In this document: positions 10,714 to 21,300 of the stretch, piece by piece
Layout: each line of letters starts with the position of its first letter
Numbering within the stretch: the stretch's first letter is position 1
Source of the DNA: Boswellia sacra
Lineage: Eukaryota > Streptophyta > Magnoliopsida > Sapindales > Burseraceae
Length of the DNA stretch: 64,000 bases
Assembly: GCA_013180625.2 (NCBI GenBank)
Contig: SNVD02013154.1
Span: 310,001-374,000, forward strand
Direction of reading: 5' to 3'
The notes under the pieces: model-generated
Database searches by the model: none
What the model was told of the DNA's origin: nothing
What the model saw: only the letters and a program-made list of their open reading frames with translations
Position numbers and translations under genes: made by a program

Positions 10714-13700
10714 TTAAGGAGAGTTGATTTGATTTCTGCAGATTCTTTTAGGATGTGGTTCCACTTCCTCATCGTCTGAGCTGCCATCTCCACTTCCACC
10801 AAGGTTAGAGCTATCTTCTGGCATTGCATCCTCTAAATCTTCATCCGTGAAAGCATCTTCTAACATTGTATCCTCTAAATCTTCACCTGTGGAAGAATCT
10901 TCTGACATCATATCCTCGAAATCTTCATCGATGGAAGCAAATCTCCAAGTAGAAGCTCTACGGTTGGCCATGTTGGGTTGTTCATATAATGGACAGACCC
11001 CGCAACAATCTATCATGCAGGGCTCTTTTATCGGGTTGATGTTTCCATAAAGAGGTATATGTTCGATGTTGAATTCAAATGTGACTGTCGTATAGTGAAG
11101 CTTAAGTAGCCTCACATCTACAAAAGCTATTACTATGTGATCTGAGTCAGGATAAGAGCTGGCTTCCCGAAGATTGATTTCAAAACCATTGGTATGTTTA
11201 CCATAAGACCAATTAATTTTGAGTTTGATCGCATAATGGAATGTAGATTCATCATCATCCTCCTCCTCCTCAAATGTTATAACAGTGGATAGAGCAAATC
11301 CAATCAGCCCTCTGTTATACCAATTTTCAGGTAGCTTAATAGTTATGGAAGACCAAGAGCTTTGAAGGAACCACTGAGGAATTTCCCACCCAGGTACAAT
11401 ATAAAAAAAATCTAGGTATCCGTCCAGAAAACGCATAAGCCTGTGATATGAAATTCATGATATCTGATGTGAGATAAGAATGAGGGGGTACAAGAGGAAA
11501 GGGAGAGTGAGAGACTAACCATTTTATGATGAAATCGAAATGCTGTTGCCATATTTTGTATTCTTTGACGTGAAATATTGTCATTTAAATTAAAGCAGTT
11601 TGCAAATCTAAATTCGGCAGAAGGCTGCCATTTGAATTCACGATCTTGATCCAACTTTTCTCTATTTGATGGAGGCTCTGGCAATGACTGCAGTAGCTCG
11701 CAAGCGTCCGCTTCAACAGATCTTAGTGCCAATGGAAGCCGTGATATTGATTGAAGCCTCTGGCAACAGCTTAAGTAAAGGAATGCCAACTTAGAAAGTT
11801 GCCTGATACTTGGAGGAACACTCTCAATATCGGTTCCTTCAAGATCTAATGTTTGCAATGAAGATAAAGAACAAATAACTTCAGGGAATTCTGTCAGACT
11901 GCTCCATCGTAAATTTATTTCAGTAATTGCTTTCCAATTTGCAATACTGGATGGTAGCTGGCTTAACGGACTTTCATTTGCTTCAAAATATTCTAAATAT
12001 GATAAATTACAAATGTTGCTTGGTATGGTCTCAAGATTATAACAACCTACCAAATACAATTCACAAAGCCCAGTCAGATTTCCAATTGAACATGGTAGCT
12101 CTTTAATTCTTGTCTTGCTTAAATTTAGAATATCCAAGCACTTCATTTCTTCCATAATTTCTGGGAAACTCTCAAGTTTCGAACAATCTGAGACACCAAG
12201 GAACGAAAGAGATCTCAATTTACAAATATTAATTGAAATCCGTCTGAGCCTTTTGCAAGAACTCAAATGTAAATAGTCCAAATCTGTTAAACTCGAGATT
12301 GATGGAGGAACTTCTTCTATTGAGGTCCCATTTAAAAATAACTTTTTGACATTCCCTGAAATCTTCGGAAAATCTGTGAGATTAAAGCACTCGGAGAAAT
12401 CAAGAGTGATAGGAGAAGTAAAATGAATATTCCTTGGAAAACCCCTAAGACTTAAACATTCACTCATATTTAAATATTGAAGGTTCTTGAAACATTGGAT
12501 AGGTGAGGGAACCTTAACCATCGTTTTCCAACTTCGGAAGTTTATGAGGTCCTTAGAAAAATTGATAATTGATTTCAAATTGAAGGCATACTGTAACCAA
12601 AACGAAAAAAGAAAATATTAGAATAAAAAGTGATAGCAAGTTACACAATTTTATCCAATAAAGAAATATACGTAAATAAAAAATTTTACCTTATTTTCTT
12701 TAAAGATTTCTTCAAGATTGCTGTAAGGAAATTCAAGTGCAACAAGCTTCTCTGGATTAAATTGTGATGGCAATGCTTTCAAAGGATATCCATCCCAACA
12801 AATATATCTTAACTCATTTGGGAGATATTCTAAACCCTGAGGAAGACGAACTTTAGATATATTCACATAGTCTCTAGAAGACCCACTTGGCAAATAGAGT
12901 TTAAGCAATCTAAGATTTGTCATCTTCACAAAGGCTTTGGCACTTAAATGTATTTCTCTACTTCTAGACATATCTAGCAATATGCTCTCAATTACATGAG
13001 TCCCCTTCAAAGTCAAAAGGAAATGAATCAACTTAAAAGACATAAAAGCTTTATAAAATTTATAGTAATTGAAACAAGATATGAATAGTTGATTTTCGCA
13101 GAACATATTTGATATAATAAGAAACAAAATGAAATTAACTATACTTTTACCTCATTATATTGTAGTACATGGTAGACATCTGTGGGATCCCACAACCTAC
13201 TACGTTGTCCTGGATTTTTCTCAGATTCTTGGCAAACAATTCTCTGACCCATTTCTTGCAATAAATCATGCATTTGTAGTTGATCATATTTTGAAATCTT
13301 TAGGAGTGATTTATCGACAAGAACACTTAAAGAATATTCTGTACATTCATAACAAGAATTTAATATTTTTACTATGAGATCTTTCCTCTCCCATTTAAAG
13401 AAACAAGCAATGTCAAGAAATATGCTCTTCTCTGTCTTGTTTAATCCATCATAACTAATTTTTAATACATCATGAATTTGGGTGCCACCAATAATCTTCA
13501 AGTTATGGATTACACTTTCCCACTCTTCTTTGTTCTTCCCACAAAGAGATGAACCTAGCACTTCAAGAGCTAAAGGATTCCCTTTGGCATAGGCTACTAT
13601 CATGTTTGAGAGTTGTTGTAGATGTTTAGGGGGATATTTTAGTTTAAATGCACACTTGCAAAAGAGCAAAAGAGCATCATCGACATTGAGTGCTTGAACC

Positions 13701-14938
13701 TTGTATATCTTATTCATTCCATAACTAGAAAGCACTTGTTTATCCCTAGTAGTTACAATGATTCTACTTCCAACACCCAATGGTTCAAGCTCTCTAATTA
13801 AAAGTTTTAATTGTTTATAATTATTCACATCATCAAGAACAATTAAAACTTTTTTGCGTTGAATCCTATCCTTAGTGAATTGATGAATAATATTGGAAGC
13901 ATCAATAGTGAGATTTTCTTCCTCTAATATTCTAGAAATAATTTTCTGTTGTAAATCAACAAATCGGCCACCACATTTTTCCAATTCTTCACTAACATTT
14001 TCAATAAAGCAACGACCTTCAAATTGCGTAGAAATTCGATTGAAAAGCGCTTTAGAAAGGGTTGTTTTACCTATACCACCCATTCCCCAAATTCCTACAA
14101 CTTTAGACCCTAACAACAATGACTTGATTTCCTCAATACATGATTCTATTCCCTCTAGGTCATCACAATTATCACTTAAGGGGGACATGTTATTCAATCT
14201 CTTCAGAACATCTTCAACAATTTCTTCAACAAGTTTGGGTTCGGACCTAGCAGGTACAAAAGTAACAAGTTAAACTTAGAAATTAATCACAACATTATTA
14301 AAATGTATTCACGCTTAATATAACATAGAGACAACAGGAACGACATTCAAGCTTTAGGAAATAATGAATTCGTTGTTTCTGTACTTAGCAGTTAGTGTAA
14401 CGAAGGCATGTACCAAAGAGTCTTGCATGATCAGTAACAGGCTTAATTACCTAATCGCAGACGAATCATATCCAGATAAATCAGCTGCTTCAGTCAAAGC
14501 AGCTCTCCACCTTTGCACTCTTTCTGGCATCTCTTTAAAACGCTCTTCATGCCTCCGAAAAGCATCCCCAAAACTTCCTATCTGGTGCCGCACATCAGAT
14601 GGGCTAACATGATAGAAAACCGGAACAACCGTTTGCCCATTTTTTCTCTTGCATTCCATAATTTTTGCAAGTTCATCCAAGCACCATCTGGAGGAAGAAT
14701 AAGCCTTTGAGAAAATGATTACAGACATCTTCGATTCTTCGATTGCTTTCAAAAGCACAGGTGAAATCTCATCTCCAATCTTAAGTTCAACCTCATCAAT
14801 GAAGGCTGCAATTTTTTTTCGACACAAAGCCGCATAGAGATGGCCAGTAAAGTTGTTCCTGGTATCCTCCCCTCTGAAACTAAGAAAAACATCGTACTTG
14901 GATTGAAGGATAACAGAAGAAGATGATGATGAAGCCAT
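10714..14938 (-). CDS. TIR-NB-LRR immune receptor TNL-A, frameshifted before C-JID domain
   Basis: An intracellular immune receptor gene of five exons: 14451-14938, 13151-14246, 12690-13004, 11520-12590 and 11440 to about 10714, all with GT/AG borders and phases that join. TIR (residues 14-163) has FLSFRGEDTR and the catalytic-type Glu at E89 in WCLDEL; active TIRs cleave NAD+. NB-ARC has the P-loop GMGGIGKTT (about 217-225), kinase-2 LIVLDDV (D301-D302), RNBS-B, GNPLAL (about 385) and MHD (about 488-490). Exons 3-4 encode leucine-rich repeats to about residue 900. Exon 5 should encode the C-JID domain (PGWEIPQWF...) and an acidic tail. After RIPRFF, however, there is a run of eight T where TNL-B has seven, and the frame closes after about 16 further wrong codons (stop at 11336-11338). 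Without the shift the protein would be about 1231 residues. A sequencing error in the homopolymer is possible. Confidence 0.93.
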
Positions 14939-15004
14939 AGAGGAAAATTGTGAAATTGTGAAAATAAAGACGTAACAATGGACTGAAATATGCAGAAGTT
15001 CGCC

Positions 15005-15014
15005 TTATAAATAG
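15005..15014 (-). promoter_or_regulatory. TATA-like box upstream of TNL-A
   Basis: On the minus strand CTATTTATAAGG lies about 70 bp upstream of the start codon, and the same box precedes TNL-B at 55491-55500. The spacing suits a core promoter with a short 5' UTR. Confidence 0.5.
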
Positions 15015-15447
15015 AGATTGAGGTTTCTAATTTTGTGTATTGCCTTCCTTGGGATTTTCTAACGCATTGTTCAAATCGTAAATTTTTATCTTATTATATG
15101 TTAACTGAAGCATATATCCGTAGGCCTTTCAATGGTTGTCTTGGAAGACTCCGCCATGTTTCTTGGCCTTTTTGGATAAACTCCTCATGAGCTTAGGCGA
15201 CTACGCAAAGCTTTATTATGGGTCATCAACATTCACATAATGAAACCAAGGGCCACCAATAATTTTTTTTTTCTGTCAAATCTTAAAATTTCAATTGCTT
15301 TATACTCGTTGATATCCATGTTAACAACATTAAGCTTAACTAAGTATTTGAATCTTTAATATGTCAAATATAACATTTTTTTGGATAATAATATAATAAT
15401 ATCAATTATTAGAGACTTAATCAATATTTAAGTTATGAGTTCAACTT

Positions 15448-15580
15448 CAGTATAGCAGTTGTACCATACAGCAGCCCTTTTTTTGTGTAAAGACATGTGA
15501 AGGTTAGAAACAACTTGTAAATGAGACTTTAAAAAATTATAAAAGTGGACTGCTGTATGGTACAGCTGCCGTACCGCAGT
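15448..15580. mobile_element. MITE-like inverted-repeat element (unit A copy)
   Basis: The ends are inverted copies of a sequence around GCTGTACCATACAGCAG (left about 15448-15474, right about 15550-15580), with an AT-rich centre. The same element is at 55888-56027 in unit B, so it was inserted before the duplication. No coding capacity. Confidence 0.6.
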
Positions 15581-15931
15581 AAAATCCTTAAGATATATGT
15601 ACACCTACAAGTTTAAGTTTTAAACGACTAATTTTTTAAAATTAAACCAATTACGAAGGTATCTATCCTCATGACATCGAGTTTTTTAGAAAATACAACA
15701 TATATGCAGGCGGATAAAGCAAAGCTAGGCTCACCATCAATCACAAGTTGTAATTAAAATATTTGTTTATATGTAACTACAGATTTAAATATTTATTATT
15801 ATTATCTGTAACACAAATTGAATTATTTTATATTTTTATTATATATTTAAAATTATTTAGTTAAGTTTTAAATTTTTAGCTACTTAATTATTTGAATAAT
15901 TCAACTATTTAATTAAATATTTTATTGTTTA
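15581..15931. other. AT-rich intergenic, paralogous to 56028-56367
   Basis: Very AT-rich host DNA upstream of the TNL gene, shared with unit B. No gene is seen. Confidence 0.45.
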
Positions 15932-15949
15932 CACCATAACATAATAGAT

Positions 15950-16075
15950 TTTTTACTGCGATTATTTACCGCGGGTCTCCAAAACCGCGGTAAAAATTAA
16001 AATTCTATGACGGATCATGTAGTCTGCAGTAGATGTTACAAATTTTCCTGCGGTTTCGTAAGCCCGCAGTAGAAG
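15950..16075. repeat. CACTA left subterminal repeats
   Basis: Short motifs such as TTTACCGCGGGTCTCC, ACCGCGGTAAAAATT and GCCCGCAGTAGAAGG form imperfect inverted pairs. They match the more numerous repeats at the right end. Such arrays are the transposase-binding region in CACTA elements. Confidence 0.7.
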
Positions 16076-16099
16076 GCTGTAATATAATCAATTTTTTTT

Positions 16100-16667
16100 T
16101 ATTTTGCCCTCGTTCTCCCGCTTCTCTCTAACTTTTCCCTCTGAAATCCCTAATTTTCCTTCCCTGATTTTTTCCACCCAAAGCCTTTCAACCTTTGAAA
16201 TCTCTCTTATGCTTCCTGAAATCGACGAAAATCTGTGCAACAAATCTCCTACACTCACAGCCTTTCAACCTCGTTAGTCCCACACTCGCCATTATCTCCT
16301 ACGAAAGCTCGGTCGCACCATTCCTCGCTGGTTTGGAAGTCGAATTCTTAAACGATTTCAAACTGTTGGAAAACAATGAGAGAAGCCCGCGAGGACCAGT
16401 CACAGGCTCACAGCAAAGAGCGCTGCAGAGATCGTTTTCTCTGCTTCTGATAAGCTGAGAAAATGGTGAGCTCATCGAAGGAGGACACCACCAGCGACGC
16501 CGACAGCTCCAGCAAAGAAACGCCTCCCTCGAATTCCAGCCTCTTCACCGATTGTTCCTTTTCCTTGCTTGTTATTGAGGGTTGCTGCATCACTCTGTCT
16601 CTACAATTGTTCCATCGAGTTGCTGTGACTCTCTTCAATAGTTTTTCAACTCCAGATTCCTTCTTCT
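16100..16667. other. Captured(?) sequence of unknown origin inside CACTA
   Basis: This stretch is less AT-rich than the flanks and gene-like in composition. A plus-strand frame from ATG 16463 runs through a Ser/Thr-rich start (SSKEDTTSDADSSSKE) to a good donor-like site GAGAG/GTAAGC at 16675. The opposite strand is also open for 100 codons. No family is recognised. It may be the first exon of the captured PPR donor or a third captured gene. Confidence 0.4.
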
Positions 16668-17471
16668 TTGAGAGGTAAGCTTCCATCTTTGCTCGCTCTG
16701 ATTCACTCACCCAACCTCACAGTTTCATTTCCAAAACTCAACTCTCAGCTTTCTGCACGAAATCACAAAACCAAACCACACTTTCTAAAATTTCTCCATG
16801 AAACTTGCAAATCAGGTAATTTCACCCTCAATGAAGCTCTTTACTTCTTTAATTACATGATTCAGATGCAACCCACCCCTTCTATCAAATCATTCTGTAT
16901 ATTGTTAACTGCACTTCCTAAGAAAAAGCATTACCATCATGTTATTCGGCTTCACAGTACAATGACTGCACTTGGGGTCTCCCCTAATTTATTCTCTTTA
17001 GATGTATTGCTCAATTTCTTTTGCAATTTAAAAAGAAGTAGTGATGGTTTTGTGATTTTTGGGAGGATTTTCTGGATGGGTTTTACTGCAAATGCTTTGA
17101 CTTTCAATTGTTTGATTAAAGGTTTGTGTAAGGAGGGTAGAATCACGGATGCGATTCTGTTGTTCAAGAAAATGGTTAGACTTGGTTGTAGGTCTGATGT
17201 GATTACATTTGGGACTTTGATTGATGGGTTTTGTCGTTCAGAGTATACGAGTAATGCTCTTAGGATGCACGAAGAAATGGTTAACGGGAAGTGTCAATTT
17301 CGTATTTTTTGTAAGCCCGATATAGTTCGTTATGGTAGTTTGATTGATGGTCTTTGTAAGAAAGGATTAATAACCAAGGCAAAAAAACTGTTTTCAGAAA
17401 TAAGGGTGAGGGGAATTTTGGCAAATGAAGTTGTTAACACCTCTCTAATTCATGGTCCTTCTTGCTGTTAG
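16668..17471 (+). pseudogene. Truncated PPR gene fragment (Rf-like P class) captured in CACTA
   Basis: An open frame of about 267 codons whose first codon is TTG, so the true start is uncertain. It encodes an N-terminal leader and about four to five P-type pentatricopeptide repeats of 35 residues, with TFNCLIKGLCKEGRI, TFGTLIDGFCRSE and YGSLIDGLCKKGLI as the clearest. P-class PPR proteins bind organellar RNA, and those most like this one are the Rf-like (restorer-of-fertility) type, usually 500-600 residues long. This copy ends early at TAG 17469, followed by unrelated sequence. Its position inside the CACTA element and its truncation indicate capture rather than a resident gene. Confidence 0.8.
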
Positions 17472-17822
17472 CTGACTATACCAGGACCTAGGACCTACAA
17501 ACAATTGTTTGCAAATGTTTTTCACTCACATCATGATGACTGCTCGTGGTTTCTTTGATTTATGTCAATCTGGCTATTAACAATCACCCTTTGGTTGGCT
17601 CAAAATAAATTGTTTATGTCAGATTATAATTATGAAGTCTATGTAATAATGCTACGATTCTCATATTTGATTCCTCTCAAAATGAAAAAAGAACTTACCA
17701 TATAGACTATACCACTAAAAAGGGGGTTAAAACACAATATTGATACTGATTTATCTTCCATATCCTATTTTGGTAATTGATGAAGCAATTGAAAGATTTC
17801 GGGATCCAATGATGGAGGAAAT

Positions 17823-18308
17823 TGATAGGAATTTACAGCATAATGATAGGAATTTACAGCAGCAGCCTAAACCCCCAGTCAGGATCACTTACTCTAGGCG
17901 CCTAAAATAGGAAGTTTGGGGGGTGGGGAGCTGAGTTGGCAGAAGTGTTATTCCTTTTCCGTTTTCTTTCTGTTATATGTTTTCTGTTTTTTAATAATTT
18001 GGAATTAGTTGTGGATATGCTGAGCTGGAAAAAGGGGGGAGTTAGTTAGAGAATTTTTAGGGAAGAGAGAGGGGAGGAGAGGAGGCAGTTATGTCATTTT
18101 TTCTGTAGAGCTTGGCTGAAGGGGAGGGCTGGCAGACCTCTCGAACGTCTGCTGATCACACTAAAGTAATTCTGATTTTTCCATCAATATAGAAGAGGAA
18201 TTCCAGTAAAACCAAACTTAAGGTGTTTTCGTTTCCAGATTATTTTAAATTCTGATTCCAGTAACCTTGAGTGTGAGTGTGTGAGGGGAAATCTAACAGG
18301 ACATAACA
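17823..18308 (+). repeat. 5' LTR of chromovirus
   Basis: 486 bp, TG to CA. Its first 40 bases hold a tandem copy of ATGATAGGAATTTACAGCA. The same segment in the 3' LTR encodes the end of the polyprotein, so the 5' LTR carries a non-translated copy of those codons plus the TAG stop. Confidence 0.95.
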
Positions 18309-18312
18309 AATT

Positions 18313-18325
18313 TGGTATCAGAGCG
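18313..18325 (+). other. Primer binding site (initiator tRNA-Met)
   Basis: TGGTATCAGAGCG begins four bases after the 5' LTR and matches the 3' end of initiator tRNA-Met. Confidence 0.93.
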
Positions 18326-18338
18326 GTAAGATCAGGGG

Positions 18339-21300
18339 ATGGCTAAGAAAGGAGAAGCAAGAATGGATGGGATTGAGGAAAGGCTTACCCAGTTTCAAGG
18401 GGATATGGAGACGGTGAAGGAGGGAATGGCCAGAGTCCAGCTGCTAGAAAAAAATTTAGCGGCGGTACTGGAGAAGCTCGAGACGATGACGGAGAAGATG
18501 GTGAACAGGGCGGAAAGGAGTCCTGAGTTGAACGCCAGGAATCCAAAAGCTACGTCAGGGAGCGCTGGCGAAGGCTCATCGACTCCTCATCGGGGGTCTG
18601 GAGACTTCGACGCTGGCGAGAACTTCAGGGGGGATTTCCGGCCACCTCGGCGGATGGAGCTGCCGGTGTTCGACGGCACTGATCCCGAGGGCTGGGCGTT
18701 CAGAGCAGAGCGATACTTTTCGCTCAACCGATTGACGCAGTCGGAGAAACTGGAGGCAGCCGCCGTATGTTTCGAGGGTGAGGCGCTGTCGTGGTTCCAG
18801 TGGGAGGATCGTCGCCGGCCGATGAGGAGCTGGGATGAGTTGAAACGGCTGCTGGCGGACCGGTTTGCGTCGTCGCAGGAGGGGACGAACTATGAGCGGC
18901 TGTTGGCGTTGAGACAGGTCGGCAGTGTCCGGGAGTATCGCCGGCAGTTTGAGACGATAGCTTCGTCTCTGCAAGATATCTCTGAGAACGTGCTGGAAGG
19001 TGGCTTTCTTAATGGGCTGAAGACTGACATTCGGGCTGAGCTGAGGCTACTGCAACCAAACGGGCTGGCCCGGCTGATGGAAATGGCCCAACGCGTTGAA
19101 GACAGAAACTTAACACTGAAAAATTCTAAGTCTGGACTAACGGCAGTTCCAGGAAAAGGAACGTATTCCAGCACCAGCTCCCGAACCTCCAATAACTACT
19201 TCTCAACCCCAAGCTGGGCAGGGAATAAAAAGCCACCCCAGAATTCGGGAATTCCATTTAAAAAACTTTCTGATGCAGAACTACAGGCCAAACGAGAGAA
19301 GGGCCTTTGTTACAGATGTGATGAGAAGTTTTCACCTGGTCATCGTTGTAGATTCCAGTCCCTGCAGGTGATGGTAGTGCAAGAGGAGGAGACACTGGAA
19401 AACTCAGAAGGGATGTTCCAGGAAGATAATGCAGGGGAAGAAGTGGAAGTGGAGAGGGTGGAACTGTCAGTGAATTCGGTGGTGGGACTCACTTCTCCTA
19501 AAACCATCAAATTACAGGGCAGACTGTATGGGGAGGAGGTGGTCATACTCATTGATCCAGGGGCCACCCACAATTTCATTAGTAGTGCCTTGGTCAAGAA
19601 ATTGTCATTACCTATAGAAACTACAGATGGATATGGAGTGATCCTGGGAACTGGAACACCAGTAAGGGGAGAGGGAGTTTGCAAAGAGATAGAACTGGAG
19701 TTACAGGGACTTAATATTGTGGAAGAATTCCTACCCTTAGACCTGGTTGGATCCGACTTAGTTCTTGGAATGATGTGGCTGGAAAAGTTAGGGGAGATTA
19801 AATTCAATTGCAAGGCCCTGTCTATGGAGTTCCAGATTGAGGGCAACAGGGTTTTATTGCAAGGAGATCCGGGACTTTCCAGATTCCAGGTCTCCCTGAA
19901 ATCATTAATGAAGGCAGTTAGAGGAGGAGGCCAAGGAGTTTTGCTGGAATTAAACTCCCTAGCTGTGGTGACTGAACCAAGGCAGAATGAGTTAACTGCT
20001 GAATTGAAGAACCTGCTCCAGCAATTTAGTTCAGTTTTTGAGAATCCGCAGGGCTTACCTCCTGTTAGAGGGCATGAACATGCCATTCCACTAAAAGAAG
20101 GAAGTCAGCCAGTGAGTGTGAGGCCATACCGCTACCCGCAAATCCAGAAGGATGAAATTGAGAGACTAGTGACTGAGATGTTGGCGGCTGGAGTGATAAG
20201 GGCCAGCAGTAGCCCATTCTCTAGTCCAGTATTGTTAGTTAAAAAGAAAGATGGGAGTTGGCGGTTTTGTGTAGATTATCGTGCATTGAACCAAGCTACA
20301 GTTTCCGATAAGTATCCTATTCCAACTATTGATGAATTACTGGACGAATTACATGGAGCTTGTGTGTTTTCAAAATTGGACTTGAAATCCGGATACCATC
20401 AGATTCGGGTTAAATCAGAGGATGTACATAAGACTGCTTTTCGGACTCATGATGGACATTATGAGTTCTTAGTGATGCCCTTTGGACTCACCAATGCCCC
20501 ATCAACATTTCAATCCTTAATGAATGAACTTTTCAGGAAGTTTTTAAGGAGATTTGTGCTGGTATTTTTTGATGACATTTTGGTTTACAGTAAAAGCATG
20601 GAGGCTCACTTAGAACATTTGGGAGTGGTGTTGGATACCCTTAAACAGCAACAGTTGTATCTCAATGCAAAGAAATGTATGTTTGCCCAAGATCAATTGG
20701 AGTATCTCGGCCAGGTAATTTCGGGAGAAGGGGTGGCGGTGGACACTTCGAAAGTGGAAGTGATGCAACAGTGGCCGACTCCTAAGAATTTGAAGGAGTT
20801 GCGAGGCTTTCTTGGGTTGACCGGGTACTATCGAAAATTTGTAGAAGGATATGGGAAGATTGCCTCTCCATTGACAGAACAGTTAAAAAAAGATAATTTC
20901 GGGTGGAATGAAAGGGCGGAGGAAGCTTTCCAAAGGCTGAAAAGGGCAATGACAACAGTTCCGGTTTTGGCTCTACTGGATTTTACTCAACCATTTATTG
21001 TTGAAACAGATGCTTCGGGGGCTGGTCTGGGGGCTGTTTTAATGCAGGGACAGCGACCAATTGCCTATTTCAGCCATGCTCTTCCTCAGCGCTCGCGGGG
21101 AAAGTCGATTTATGAGAGGGAGTTAATGGCTATTGCCTTGGCTGTTCAAAAATGGAGACCGTATTTAGTTGGCAGAAAGTTTGTGGTTAGGACTGATCAA
21201 AGAAGTCTTAAGTACTTACTTGAACAAAGGCTGGTCAGTGAGGAGCATTTGAAATGGTTAACCAAGCTGATGGGGTTTGATTTTGAGATCCATTACCGTC

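Noticed and set aside
16668..16670. Start codon of the PPR frame
   Set aside because: The codon is TTG, not ATG, and no in-frame ATG was found just upstream. The true start of the donor gene cannot be placed.
17934..18308. Chromovirus LTR starting at TGAGTTGGC after the purine-rich TTTGGGGGGTGGGGAG
   Set aside because: The direct repeat and the GAAAT target duplication both begin at 17823, so the LTR is longer and the purine run is internal to it.
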